Counted from the stretch's first letter, positions 31,611 through 40,379 are shown. The stretch: DNA of 64,000 bases from an uncultured Mucilaginibacter sp. (GCF_937859865.1 NZ_CALMAT010000121.1:1-64000); one strand, 5' to 3'. Program-made: numbers and translations. The notes: generated by a model not told the origin, from the sequence alone.

Positions 31611-34124
31611 ATGAAAATAAAGCTATTCAACTGCTTGTTGCTATTGCTGACAAGTATTGCAACCATTTCAGCTACGGTTACAAAAGTATTTGCTGCTGAT
31701 GCCGCTATCGGGACATTATCCGGAACGGTAACAGATAAGACAGACGGCAAACCTATTTTTGGTGCCTCTGTAAGTATCCCTGATTTAAAGATTGGGACTT
31801 CTACCAATTCAAAAGGAGAATATACTTTAAACCGCCTACCCAAAGGTATTTATGTAGTTCAAATCAGTTATTTAGGTTACGCTACGGTTACGCAAAGGGT
31901 GGATTTTTCAAAAACCAGTGTGCTCAATATCCAGTTACAGGTTTCTGCCATTGAATCCGGCGAAGTAGTGGTTACCGGTGTGAGCCGGGCCACAGAAATT
32001 AAAAGAAGCCCGATACCGCTTGTTGCTGTTGGCAAGGAATATTTAGACAGGCGGTCCGCATCAGACAATATCATAGACAAAATAGCTAATTTGCCAGGCA
32101 TCAATGCAGTTACTACAGGCCCAAATGTATCTAAACCCTTTATTCGTGGTTTAGGCTACAACCGGGTAGTTACTTTGCAAGACGGGATACGCATAGAAGG
32201 CCAGCAATGGGGCGATGAACACGGTATTGAAGTAGATCAAAATTCGATAGACCGGGTGGAAATTATCAAAGGGCCGGCAAGTTTAAGCTATGGTTCTGAT
32301 GCCATTGGCGGCGTTGTCAACCTGATTTCTCCTGCACCGGTTCCCGAAGGAAAAATTTTAGGATCTGTACAAGGACTTTACGGAACCAACCAGGACTTGT
32401 TAAATGGTTCGTTCCGTTTGTATGGCAATCAAAACGGTTTGGTATGGGGAACGGTGCTATCTTCCAAAGAAGCAAAAGATTACCAGAACCAGCACGACGG
32501 ACGGGTTTATGCTACCGGATATAAGGAAACGGATGCCAGGGTAATGGTTGGTGTAAACAAATCCTGGGGATATTCTTATTTCCATGCCTCTTTGTTTGAT
32601 GATTTGCAGGATATTCCTGATGGCAGCCGCGATTCTGCCACCCGTCAGTTTACCAAACAGGTTACAGAAGCTGATCTCTTCCGGCCAATTGTATCTCAAT
32701 CAGAATTAAATTCTTATCACATCCCAACTTTGCACCAGCATGTGCAGTTTTACCGCATTTACAACAACAGTAATTTTGTTGTTGGAAATGGCAACCTGAT
32801 TGTTAACCTGGGGTACGAATACAGCCACCGCCGGGAGTATACACATCCGGAAGATGCTGATGTTGCTGGCCTAAACCTGCATTTAAGCACTTATACTTAT
32901 GATGTAAAGTACAATTATAATTTTGCAAACGGCTACGAAGCCACGGTTGGCGTAAACGGGCAGTACCAAAACAATACCATTGGCCAGGCTACAGATTTTC
33001 CAATCCCTGCCTATCACCAGTTTGATGTTGGGCCTTTTGCGATTGTTAGAAAATCTTTCGGAAAATTAGACCTTTCGGCAGGGGCAAGGTACGATGTCCG
33101 TACCTTTAATGGCCAGGCTGCTTATATTGATACTTTAAGTAGCAAATATCCGCAGTTGTATGAAGGAAGCAACCCAACTGCAACACCAGGTGTGTCAGAA
33201 CAATTTTCAGCCCTTAACAAAACGTTTTCCGGTTTTTCGGGAAGTTTTGGCGGCACGTACAATTTTTCTGATGCGTTTTTATTAAAGGCAAACATTGCCC
33301 GTGGTTTTAGGGCACCAAGTATTGCCGAACTTTCTGCCAACGGGCCAGATCCGGGTTCGCAGATTTATCATGTGGGCAACAGTAATTTTAAGCCGGAGTT
33401 TAGCGTGCAGGAAGACATTGGCGCTTTTCTTACGTTGCCAAGTATTTCTGCCAGTGTCGAGCTTTTTAACAACCATCTTGAAAATTATATATTTCAACAG
33501 CAATTGCTAAACCCTGATGGCTCGCCTGCAGTTAACCCAGCATTTCCATTATACAATATTTTTACTTATGTACAAAGCAAGGCGCGCATCCAGGGTGGCG
33601 AAGTTAGTTTAGACATCCATCCTTTGCCATGGCTGCATTTTGAAAATTCCATATCCTTAACTTACGGCAGGAATTTAGGCAATAGTGGCCAAATTGCCGA
33701 TAGTTTAAAATACTTGCCTTTTATCCCTCCTTTGCATACGCATTCTGAACTGCGCGGCAGCTTTAACGCAGGCCTAAAAAGCTTTAAAGGCTTGTATGCT
33801 TTTGTTGGCTTTGATCATTATAACGCTCAAAACCGGTACTTTTCTGCCTACGGGACAGAAACTTATACCGCAGGTTACAATTTATTAAGCGCAGGCATCG
33901 GCGGAAACGTAGTGAACAAAAACGGGCAAACCATCGTGCAGTTGTTTGTTGAAGGAACAAACTTGGCCAATGTAAATTACCAATCCAACATGAGCAGGCT
34001 AAAGTACTTTGATAACCCTGATGTGCCTGCTGGTGTTCAGCGTGGTATTTTTAACATGGGCCGGAATATCAGTTTTAAGGTTGTTGTGCCTTTTGACCTT
34101 TCGCCAAAAAACAAACAGCAGTAA
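31611..34124 (+). CDS. TonB-dependent outer membrane receptor
   Basis: 837 residues. A signal peptide precedes a carboxypeptidase-like regulatory domain (GTLSGTVTDKTDGKPIFGASV...YVVQISYLGYA), then the TonB box region and plug (GEVVVTGVSRATEIKRSP, LPGINAVTTGPNVSKPFIRGLGYNRVVTLQDGIRI in parts LPGINAVTTG and PFIRGLGYNRVV, and VEIIKGPASLSYGSDAIGGVVNLI) and a beta-barrel ending in an aromatic-rich strand (NISFKVVVPF). It is not a SusC type and no SusD follows. With the His/Cys-rich protein upstream it probably imports a metal or chelate. Several His-containing extracellular loops (YHIPTLHQHVQFY, EYSHRREYTHPED) would fit that. Confidence 0.88.
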   Translation: MKIKLFNCLLLLLTSIATISATVTKVFAADAAIGTLSGTVTDKTDGKPIFGASVSIPDLKIGTSTNSKGEYTLNRLPKGIYVVQISYLGYATVTQRVDFSKTSVLNIQLQVSAIESGEVVVTGVSRATEIKRSPIPLVAVGKEYLDRRSASDNIIDKIANLPGINAVTTGPNVSKPFIRGLGYNRVVTLQDGIRIEGQQWGDEHGIEVDQNSIDRVEIIKGPASLSYGSDAIGGVVNLISPAPVPEGKILGSVQGLYGTNQDLLNGSFRLYGNQNGLVWGTVLSSKEAKDYQNQHDGRVYATGYKETDARVMVGVNKSWGYSYFHASLFDDLQDIPDGSRDSATRQFTKQVTEADLFRPIVSQSELNSYHIPTLHQHVQFYRIYNNSNFVVGNGNLIVNLGYEYSHRREYTHPEDADVAGLNLHLSTYTYDVKYNYNFANGYEATVGVNGQYQNNTIGQATDFPIPAYHQFDVGPFAIVRKSFGKLDLSAGARYDVRTFNGQAAYIDTLSSKYPQLYEGSNPTATPGVSEQFSALNKTFSGFSGSFGGTYNFSDAFLLKANIARGFRAPSIAELSANGPDPGSQIYHVGNSNFKPEFSVQEDIGAFLTLPSISASVELFNNHLENYIFQQQLLNPDGSPAVNPAFPLYNIFTYVQSKARIQGGEVSLDIHPLPWLHFENSISLTYGRNLGNSGQIADSLKYLPFIPPLHTHSELRGSFNAGLKSFKGLYAFVGFDHYNAQNRYFSAYGTETYTAGYNLLSAGIGGNVVNKNGQTIVQLFVEGTNLANVNYQSNMSRLKYFDNPDVPAGVQRGIFNMGRNISFKVVVPFDLSPKNKQQ

Positions 34125-34140
34125 TACAATTGCACCAACC

Positions 34141-34172
34141 AAAAAAGCCCTGCCTTTGCGCAGGGCTTTTTT
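34141..34172 (+). terminator. Intrinsic terminator of the TonB receptor gene
   Basis: AAAAAAGCCCTGC, loop CTTTGC, GCAGGGCTTTTTT: GC-rich stem with A and T tails, 17 bases after the stop. Confidence 0.9.
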
Positions 34173-34222
34173 GGTTACTGTTTTTAATTTTGATATTCCT
34201 TTAAATTTTACCGGTTATTGCG

Positions 34223-34312
34223 ATGCTTCTTTTATGCCATAAAAATTGGTGAAAATTCTTTGTTTTAAAGATGAAATGCAAAATACCAATTTTTTAGTGC
34301 TAAAAGAAGCAT
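34223..34312 (+). repeat. G-type inverted pair, first of two tandem copies
   Basis: ATGCTTCTTTTA (34223-34234) with TGCCATAAAAATTGGTG faces TACCAATTTTTTAGTGC with TAAAAGAAGCAT (34301-34312). The interior TTTTAAAGATGAAATGCA is shared with the next copy. Confidence 0.92.
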
Positions 34313-34374
34313 CCTGTTTTATTGAATTTAAGCAGGATAAGTTTGCAAAATCTGCCTGTCCTTAACAATTATTG

Positions 34375-34462
34375 ATACTTCTTTTATGCCATAAAAATTG
34401 GTGAATTTTTTGTTTTAAAGATGAAATGCATAACACCAATTTTTGGGTGCTAAAAGAAGTAT
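34375..34462 (+). repeat. A-type inverted pair, second of two tandem copies
   Basis: Nearly the same sequence as the pair at 34223-34312, including the interior and the flank CCTGTTTTATTGAA, but both arms carry the A form (ATACTTCTTTTA at 34375, TAAAAGAAGTAT at 34451). The stem change is compensated on both sides. Confidence 0.92.
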
Positions 34463-34518
34463 CCTGTTTTATTGAAGTTTGATCATTGCGCAAATCCATT
34501 TGCCGTCAATAATTATCC

Positions 34519-34547
34519 ATACTTCTTTTACCGGCAAAAAATTGTTG
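34519..34547 (+). repeat. A-type extended element, single
   Basis: ATACTTCTTTTA followed by CCGGCAAAAAATTGTTG, close to the copies at 40336 and 61583. Confidence 0.85.
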
Positions 34548-34556
34548 TTATACAGC

Positions 34557-34582
34557 AAAGCCCCTGATGGGCAGGGGCTTTT
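34557..34582. terminator. Strong hairpin, terminator of the tRNA-like gene or of the gap region
   Basis: AAAGCCCCTG and CAGGGGCTTT form a 10-bp stem with a 5-base loop, with T and A tails on the two sides. It lies 35 bases beyond the 3' end of the minus-strand tRNA-like gene, so it could terminate that transcript. Confidence 0.75.
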
Positions 34583-34617
34583 ACTAACCAATTATAAACC
34601 TAAATTATGAGAAGGGC

Positions 34618-34728
34618 TGTAGGAGAAGGGGTCGAACCTTCACGAAGTGGTTATCACGTTGCCGTGGTTTCCCATGTTCTTCGCCACCGGGACAAGGAGG
34701 TGTGTCTGCCAAATTTCACCATCCTACA
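34618..34728 (-). tRNA. Unusual class II tRNA-like gene, anticodon-loop GTC
   Basis: On the minus strand the sequence folds as a cloverleaf: acceptor TGTAGGA with TCCTACA (7 perfect pairs), discriminator G, D arm GTG/CAC with a Leu-like loop AAATTTGGCAGA, anticodon arm CCTCC-TTGTCCC-GGTGG (one T-T mismatch), and T arm GAAGG-TTCGACC-CCTTC (perfect). The variable region is about 42 bases, far longer than in normal Leu, Ser or Tyr tRNAs, closed by CGAAG/CTTCG and containing GAAA and GCAA tetraloop-like segments. The loop would place GTC at 34-36 (Asp codons), C at 37, which is normally a purine, and C at 38. It may be a decayed tRNA-Leu, or a specialised tRNA. CCA is not encoded. Confidence 0.6.
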
Positions 34729-34882
34729 TTTTCTTGTTAAGCAATTTAAAGAACGTTGTTTTTCTGATTGCTTGATACAAATTTAAGGCACGTATCAATT
34801 CCTTGCAAATATTTCAACAAAATAATTTTATTTTTATTTTTATTTAAATTATAATTGTGAAACGTTACATATTTCAAAATTT

Positions 34883-35359
34883 ATGCCTCATAAAAAACCT
34901 CATAATTCAGAAATTGATAATTTGGATATCCAGATCCTGTCTATCCTGATGAAAAACGCCACTACGCCTTACACCGAAATTGCCAAAGAATTGATCGTTT
35001 CTGGCGGGACCATCCACGTTCGGATGAAAAAACTGGAAGATTTGGGCATTATCAAAGGCGCAAACCTCGAAATCAACCCGCAGAAATTAGGTTATGATGT
35101 TTGTGCTTTTCTGGGGATTTTTCTTGAAAAAGGATCACAGTACAACGAAGCCGTAAAACAATTAAAAACCGTGAACGAAATTGTAGAACTGCATTATACC
35201 ACCGGGAGCTGGAGCATCTTTGCCAAAATCATTTGCCGAGACACCACGCATTTAAGGGAAATTTTGAACGAACAGATCCAAAGCGTGCCCGGCATCCAGC
35301 GTACAGAAACGTTTATATCTTTAGAAGAAAGCATCAAAAGGCAAATTATACTTGATTAA
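34883..35359 (+). CDS. Lrp/AsnC family transcriptional regulator
   Basis: 158 residues. The N-terminal winged helix-turn-helix is IDNLDIQILSILMKNATTPYTEIAKEL (in part: NLDIQILSILMKNA) with recognition helix around VSGGTIHVRMKKLEDLGII, followed by the RAM ligand-binding domain (DVCAFLGIFLEKGSQYNEAV...LHYTTGSWSIFAKI). Lrp proteins sense amino acids and act as multimers. Target genes are unknown. It stands alone downstream of the repeat-rich gap and the tRNA-like gene. Confidence 0.92.
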   Translation: MPHKKPHNSEIDNLDIQILSILMKNATTPYTEIAKELIVSGGTIHVRMKKLEDLGIIKGANLEINPQKLGYDVCAFLGIFLEKGSQYNEAVKQLKTVNEIVELHYTTGSWSIFAKIICRDTTHLREILNEQIQSVPGIQRTETFISLEESIKRQIILD

Positions 35360-35401
35360 TTAACCATTTATTTTTTAAGGTCGTATAAATTGCAATTGTA
35401 T

Positions 35402-35409
35402 TAGTTTTG
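35402..35409 (+). promoter_or_regulatory. Candidate -7 box of the iron-permease-family gene
   Basis: TAGTTTTG fits TAnnTTTG; no clear TTTG lies at the expected distance upstream. It would give a leader of about 60 bases. Confidence 0.3.
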
Positions 35410-35475
35410 TACGCTGTTAAACTTATAAAAATTTATTTGTTTAACTAACAATACCAATTAACTAAATATTGCTGT

Positions 35476-35886
35476 ATGAAAAAAGATTTTTGGGGAACCG
35501 TAACCTCCAAGGTAATAAGCTGGACCGGAAGTACGGCCGGAATTATGTCAGCGAACGGATTAATGGTCATATGGCTTATTTACGGCTATTTTGAACATTT
35601 TTCCGAAGAGTCTCAAATGATCCTTAATACGGTTACTTCCATCATTACTTTTGTAATGCTGTTCCTCATCCAAAAAGGGCAAAACAAAGCTGATAAAGCC
35701 ACACAGCTTAAATTAGACGAAATTATTTATGCTTTGGAAACAGGGAACAACAAAAGGTTGGGGATTGAAAAACTAACCGAAGAAGAGTTGGACGAGATCA
35801 AGGAAGAATATAACCTCGACGAAGATGACTCTGAAGAGATAAAAGAAAACATAGAAGAAAAAATAGCAACAAAGTCCCAACGATAA
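35476..35886 (+). CDS. Low-affinity iron permease family protein
   Basis: 136 residues. Two hydrophobic segments (about 22-42 containing SANGLMVIWLIYGYF, and 48-68 containing ILNTVTSIITFVMLFLIQ) are followed by QNKADKATQLKLDEIIYALETGNN, the signature of the bacterial PF04120 family named after fungal Fet4, and by a very acidic C-terminal tail. Iron transport by the bacterial members is not well proven; the acidic tail may bind cations. It is preceded by the Lrp regulator gene in the same direction at 116 bases. Confidence 0.85.
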   Translation: MKKDFWGTVTSKVISWTGSTAGIMSANGLMVIWLIYGYFEHFSEESQMILNTVTSIITFVMLFLIQKGQNKADKATQLKLDEIIYALETGNNKRLGIEKLTEEELDEIKEEYNLDEDDSEEIKENIEEKIATKSQR

Positions 35887-35922
35887 TAATTACAGCTTTG
35901 TTGCTATTTTAAGATTCAGAAA

Positions 35923-37566
35923 TTACTGTTTTTTACGTTCGCCTTTCATTTTAGAAGCTATTTTCAGCGCTTCCAAAGCATTTACAATACCGCCGGATTT
36001 GCTTAAAGTTGTAAAATCAACTTTTTCTTTACTGCCTGGCTTCAGCACATTAGTGCCGTTTAATGGTTTTGCCGAAGCAATAATCACTTCTTTTAACTGC
36101 TTGGCGCTAAGCGTTGGGTAATATTCTAAAACCAAAGCGGCAACGCCGGCCGTAATCGGCGAAGCAAAACTAGTTCCGTCGGCCGTATTAAATTCGGCAT
36201 CTTTATCAATTGAGGTTACTTTTACGCCCGGCGCAAAAACATCCACGCTGTTTTTACCATAATTACTAAAGGTAGCGGCCAGGTTTTCATCATTTAAAGA
36301 ACCAGAAGCGCCAACGCTGATCAGGTTATCTACTTTGGTTCCGTCGAGCAAATTATCGTTCGGGAATTCCGGTTTTACATCAACATTCTGGTTATCGTTT
36401 CCCGATGCCTGCACCAACAATACATCTTTTTCGGCTGCATATTTTATCGCATCGTCCACCCATTTTTTATGCGGTGATATTTTTTTGCCAAAACTCATGT
36501 TCACCACTTTTGCGCCGTTATCAACAGCATAACGGATGGCGTTTGCAATATCTTTGTCGTACTCGTCTCCATTTGGTACTGCTTTTATCGACATAATTTT
36601 GACGTTATCAGCAACGCCATCAATGCCATAACCATTTCCTCGAACGGCACCAATCAAACCGGCAACACCCGTTCCGTGCGAAGCATCTTCAAACTTTAAC
36701 TGGTTGCTGCCGTATTTTTTATCGTTGATGTCATCCGGGTTATCGCCAACTACACGTTTACGCGCTTCCAAATCCGGGTTAACATCGTTGTTTAATTTGG
36801 TGATGTATTCGCTCAGTTCCGTAATGGTTTTGGTATCCGTTTTGGCATTGTCGGCATCTTGCAAAATCAAGCCCCAAATGTATTTGCTCTTGCTCAACGT
36901 ATCGTTTTTTGCATCTAATTTGGTCAAATCATTTTTGGTAAACGATTGCCCGGCTTTCAAACTCAATGATTTTTTGATAAAAGCATCTGTGGTAACCAAA
37001 GCGTTCATCAAAGGCGTCAATTGGTCTAATTCTGCCTGGGATTTGCTTACGGTAGAATCACGCACGTCTTTCACTTTTACCCAATACGCATATTCTGCTT
37101 TGTCTTTTGCAGCAGCGGCTGTGGTAATATTGGCGTATTTGTTTTTCAACCTAAAATACTCGCGCACTTCTTCGGTGGTCTCGTTTACATCACATTTATT
37201 GTTCGGGCCGCCCAAAAAGTTCCAGCCATGCAAATCGTCTATGTAGCCATTGCCGTCATCGTCTTTGCCATTGCCAGCTATTTCTTTGGTGTTAGCCCAC
37301 AAAACCGGGCGTAAATCTTTTTGTAAAGTATCAATCCCACTGTCAATGGTTGCAACCACAACCGTCTTGCTTTTTTTGCCCTTCAAAAAATCGTAGGCCT
37401 GGTTTAAGCTGATGCCAAAAAAACCGTCCTGTTTCAAATCCAGCGTATGCCAGTTTTTTGGCGGATCGGCAGGTTTAGCGGTCAATTCCTGCGCGGTAAC
37501 TTGGGTAATGTTTATGGTAAACAAGGCAACTGCAGCCCATGCAGTTGTTTTAAAACTAATCTTCAT
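35923..37566 (-). CDS. Exported S8 (subtilisin) family peptidase
   Basis: 547 residues with a signal peptide (MKISFKTTAWAAVALFTINITQVTAQ). The catalytic triad is complete: Asp in VVATIDSGIDTLQ, His in SHGTGVAGLIGAVRG, Ser in DGTSFASPITAGVAALV, with the oxyanion Asn in VQASGNDNQ. A long insert (about residues 110-270) lies between the Asp and His segments and is helical and Lys/Asp rich, as in Bacteroidota S8 enzymes. There is no type IX C-terminal sorting domain. It probably acts in the periplasm or on the cell surface. Confidence 0.93.
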   Translation of the reverse strand: MKISFKTTAWAAVALFTINITQVTAQELTAKPADPPKNWHTLDLKQDGFFGISLNQAYDFLKGKKSKTVVVATIDSGIDTLQKDLRPVLWANTKEIAGNGKDDDGNGYIDDLHGWNFLGGPNNKCDVNETTEEVREYFRLKNKYANITTAAAAKDKAEYAYWVKVKDVRDSTVSKSQAELDQLTPLMNALVTTDAFIKKSLSLKAGQSFTKNDLTKLDAKNDTLSKSKYIWGLILQDADNAKTDTKTITELSEYITKLNNDVNPDLEARKRVVGDNPDDINDKKYGSNQLKFEDASHGTGVAGLIGAVRGNGYGIDGVADNVKIMSIKAVPNGDEYDKDIANAIRYAVDNGAKVVNMSFGKKISPHKKWVDDAIKYAAEKDVLLVQASGNDNQNVDVKPEFPNDNLLDGTKVDNLISVGASGSLNDENLAATFSNYGKNSVDVFAPGVKVTSIDKDAEFNTADGTSFASPITAGVAALVLEYYPTLSAKQLKEVIIASAKPLNGTNVLKPGSKEKVDFTTLSKSGGIVNALEALKIASKMKGERKKQ

Positions 37567-37942
37567 GAATTTATATTGTAATTTTTAGATTTATCACTCA
37601 GCCGGTTTTGTCATTTTTGCCGGCCTAAAAACAGTATTTGCCCGGAGAAATAGGTACTGGAATTTGAAAAAGCTTTTGATACAAAAAAGCTTATTTTAAC
37701 GTTTTACTTTTCAACACGTCATCCTGCCAACAATTAATTGAAAATGCTTTTTCTTACTTTTGTCAAATCTACAAATTAATGCAATTGCAAAAACGGTTAA
37801 TGGTTATTTTGCACGAAATGAAGTGTTTGTAACAGCATTTTTAACGAAGCAAAAATACTTTTAAGTATGGCTTGGTTTTAATTATAATTTATTGCTGTTA
37901 CATTAGTGTTATAAATAAATATTGTTCTGCTAATAAAATTGA
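37567..37942. other. 376-base intergenic region
   Basis: Divergent promoter region of the S8 peptidase and TPR genes. It holds one T-type repeat (37626), a TACTTTTG at 37755-37762 that could be a -7 box toward the TPR gene, and AT-rich sequence. I see no further gene, RNA or strong hairpin. Confidence 0.6.
37626..37637 (-). repeat. T-type 12-mer, intergenic
   Basis: TAAAAACAGTAT preceded by TTTTTGCCGGCC, upstream of the S8 peptidase start. Confidence 0.82.
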
Positions 37943-39349
37943 ATGGAAGAAGAATTTGATTACAATTTCTCTGAAGATCCCCGGTTTTCTGTAGAACGAT
38001 ATGAGGAGATGATCCGCAATCACGATCAGTATTTTTTTGATGCGCAGGTATTTGAAAATATTATTGATTTCTACATTGAAAAAAACGACCCGGTAAAGGC
38101 TTTGCAGGTGGTGGGTTATGCGCGCAACCAGCATCCGTTTGCGGCTGTGTTTTTGATCAAACAGGCACAGCTTTTTATCGTAACCAACCAAGTGGCCGAT
38201 GCTTTTGCTATTTTGGACAAGGCAGAAAGCTTAGAGCCATCGGAAGCAGATGTGTACATCATCCGCGGCAACTTGTTTGAAAGTTTGGAACGCCACGAAG
38301 AAGCACTGGAGAATTACCAAAAAGCTTTAACACTGGCGGAAGAAACCGACGATATTTTACTGCATATTGCTTTTGTTTATCAAAGCAAAGGCGAGTACGA
38401 CAATGCCATCACTTACCTTAAGCTTTGTTTGGAACAAAACATGGAAAACCAAGACGCTTTGTACGAACTGGCTTTTTGTTATGATGTGATGGACCGCCAG
38501 AACGAAAGCGTGGAGTTTTACGAGCAATACATTGATAAAGAGCCTTACAGCTATGCGGCATGGTACAATTTGGGCAATGCTTTTACCAAACTCAGTTTGT
38601 TTGAAAAAGCCATTGATGCTTATGATTATGCCATCTTGATCAACGAAAGTTTTACCTACGCTTATTTTAACAAAGGCAATGCGCTGATCAACCTGGATAA
38701 ATACACCGAAGCCATTGAAGTTTACAAGCAAACTTTGGAGTACGAATCGGCCAGCGCAGATACGTATTGTTCTATCGGCGAGTGCTACGAAAAGCTGGAA
38801 CGCATGGACGAAGCGCGCGCTTATTATAAAAAAGCAGTCCGTAAAGATGCCAAAATGGGCGATGCCTGGTTTGGTATCGGCGTAACTTTGGATTTTGAAG
38901 AACGTTATTTTGAAGCTTTGCGCTATTACAAACGGGCTTTGGAGTTAGAAAACACCAACCCGGATTATTGGTTTGCCATTGCCGATGCGAACTATAAATT
39001 GGGCAATTTGCCCGAATCAGAAGAAGCTTATGCCAAAGTGATCGAACTCAATCCATTGGATGTGGATGCCTGGCTGGATTATTCTTCCATTTTGTACGAA
39101 CAGCACAAGTTGACTGCAGCCATCGAAACGATAGCCGAAGCCATCAAGAACAATCCGGATGCAGCCGAACTTTTTTATCGAATGGTGGCTTATCTTTTTG
39201 CCAAAGGCGAATACAACGAAGCGTTGAAATACTTAGAAATCGCCTTGACTACCGATCCGGAAAAGCATTACATTTTGTTCGAATATTTGCCGCAGTTGCA
39301 GGAAAACAAAGCCATTGTTGATATCATCAACCGCTTTTACCGCAATTGA
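37943..39349 (+). CDS. Tetratricopeptide repeat protein
   Basis: 468 residues made of about 12 TPR units with no signal peptide or membrane span. Typical repeats are seen as SYAAWYNLGNAFTKLSLFEKAIDAYDYAI, FTYAYFNKGNALINLDKYTEAIEVYKQTL and NPDYWFAIADANYKLGNLPESEEAYAKVI (each with the W/Y-LG-A-P pattern; quoted as separate units in part). The N-terminus is acidic (MEEEFDYNFSEDPRF). TPR arrays bind other proteins; the partner is unknown. Single gene, ended by an inverted repeat pair. Confidence 0.9.
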   Translation: MEEEFDYNFSEDPRFSVERYEEMIRNHDQYFFDAQVFENIIDFYIEKNDPVKALQVVGYARNQHPFAAVFLIKQAQLFIVTNQVADAFAILDKAESLEPSEADVYIIRGNLFESLERHEEALENYQKALTLAEETDDILLHIAFVYQSKGEYDNAITYLKLCLEQNMENQDALYELAFCYDVMDRQNESVEFYEQYIDKEPYSYAAWYNLGNAFTKLSLFEKAIDAYDYAILINESFTYAYFNKGNALINLDKYTEAIEVYKQTLEYESASADTYCSIGECYEKLERMDEARAYYKKAVRKDAKMGDAWFGIGVTLDFEERYFEALRYYKRALELENTNPDYWFAIADANYKLGNLPESEEAYAKVIELNPLDVDAWLDYSSILYEQHKLTAAIETIAEAIKNNPDAAELFYRMVAYLFAKGEYNEALKYLEIALTTDPEKHYILFEYLPQLQENKAIVDIINRFYRN

Positions 39350-39373
39350 TTCATTTTTTTAAAGCTTGCTTAA

Positions 39374-39448
39374 ATGCTTCTTTTAGCATATAAAAATCAG
39401 TGTGTATTTTATAAGAAAGCATAAAATTTTATGTGCTAAAAGAAGCAT
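39374..39448 (+). repeat. G-type inverted pair, 75 bases
   Basis: ATGCTTCTTTTA (39374-39385) with GCATATAAAAATCAG faces TATGTGC with TAAAAGAAGCAT (39437-39448), in a terminator-like position after the TPR gene. Confidence 0.9.
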
Positions 39449-39568
39449 CAGGAACAAAATTTTAAACAGGCACTTAGGCTGATGAAAGAACAAGCTTTTG
39501 TTTTTTTACATTTGTGGCCAACAGAAGGAGCTGATTGTAGCAGGTTCTTGACCAAGATTGATTTTTGA

Positions 39569-40330
39569 ATGAATTATTTTCTTAGTAATATCCCGGAGCG
39601 GACACAAAAACCACGTTCATCAGGCTTTACCATGGTGATGGACAAAGGCTTAAGCCTGCGGCAGGTAGAAGATTTTCTGGAAGTTTCCGGCGAACATACC
39701 GATATTGTTAAATTAGGCTGGGCAACTTCTTACGTTACACCAAACCTCAACGAAAAGTTGAAGTTGTACCGCGATGCCGGCATTCCGGTTTATTTTGGCG
39801 GTACTTTGTTTGAAGCTTTTATCATCCGCGGCCAGTTTGATGATTACCGGCGTACGCTGGACAAATACCAGATGGATTATGCCGAAGTTTCTGATGGTTC
39901 CATCACGATTGAGCACGAAGAGAAATGCCGGTACATCAGCGAGTTAAGCAAGCAGTTAACGGTAATTTCTGAAGTTGGTTCTAAAGATGTAGAAAAGATC
40001 TTCGCGCCATACAAATGGATCAAATTGATGAATGCCGAACTGGAAGCGGGTTCTTGGAAAGTAATTGCCGAAGCACGCGAAAGCGGAAATGTGGGCATTT
40101 ACCGCGATTCGGGCGAAGTGCGGCAAGGTTTGGTGGATGAAATCCTCACTCAAATCCCTGAAGAAAAAATTATTTGGGAAGCGCCGCAAAAAGCACAGCA
40201 GGTTTGGTTTATCAAATTGATTGGCGCGAATGTAAACTTAGGAAATATTGCGCCGGCAGAAGTGATCCCGCTGGAAACCATCCGTTTAGGTTTGCGCAGC
40301 GATACCTTTGATTTCTTTTTAAACCAATAA
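39569..40330 (+). CDS. comA: Phosphosulfolactate synthase (ComA family)
   Basis: 253 residues, a TIM-barrel enzyme that adds sulfite to phosphoenolpyruvate giving phosphosulfolactate. Family motifs: GFTMVMDKGLSLRQVEDFLE, DIVKLGWATSYV, GIPVYFGGTLFEAFI, MDYAEVSDGSITI, VISEVGSKD, and WEAPQKAQQVWFIKLIGANVNLGNI (in parts WEAPQKAQQ and GANVNLGNI). It is unrelated to the competence protein of the same name. In archaea the reaction opens coenzyme M synthesis; in Bacteroidota a role in sulfonate or sulfonolipid precursors is plausible but unproven. aroE follows after 49 bases with a repeat between. Confidence 0.9.
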   Translation: MNYFLSNIPERTQKPRSSGFTMVMDKGLSLRQVEDFLEVSGEHTDIVKLGWATSYVTPNLNEKLKLYRDAGIPVYFGGTLFEAFIIRGQFDDYRRTLDKYQMDYAEVSDGSITIEHEEKCRYISELSKQLTVISEVGSKDVEKIFAPYKWIKLMNAELEAGSWKVIAEARESGNVGIYRDSGEVRQGLVDEILTQIPEEKIIWEAPQKAQQVWFIKLIGANVNLGNIAPAEVIPLETIRLGLRSDTFDFFLNQ

Positions 40331-40335
40331 AAGCC

Positions 40336-40364
40336 ATGCTTCTTTTATCGGCAAAAAATTGGCG
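40336..40364 (+). repeat. G-type extended element in the comA-aroE gap
   Basis: ATGCTTCTTTTA followed by TCGGCAAAAAATTGGCG. Confidence 0.88.
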
Positions 40365-40379
40365 TTCCAATTGTGAAAG

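Noticed and set aside
34175-34186. TTACTGTTTTTA after the TonB receptor terminator
   Set aside because: One mismatch in the first base and no extended flank; listed as near match only, as with 35926 and 63365.
34223-34530. Regularly spaced repeats that might be a CRISPR array
   Set aside because: Only two long units and one single element; arms are inverted, spacers are alike, and no cas genes are near.
34618-34728. tRNA-like gene as attachment site of an integrated element
   Set aside because: No integrase, no direct repeat of its 3' end and no mobile genes on either side.
37755-37762. TACTTTTG as a firm promoter of the TPR gene
   Set aside because: No TTTG lies at 19-21 bases upstream and the leader would be about 175 bases; kept only as a note.
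39569-40330. comA as evidence for natural competence
   Set aside because: The name is shared, but this is phosphosulfolactate synthase; no DNA uptake gene is visible in the window.
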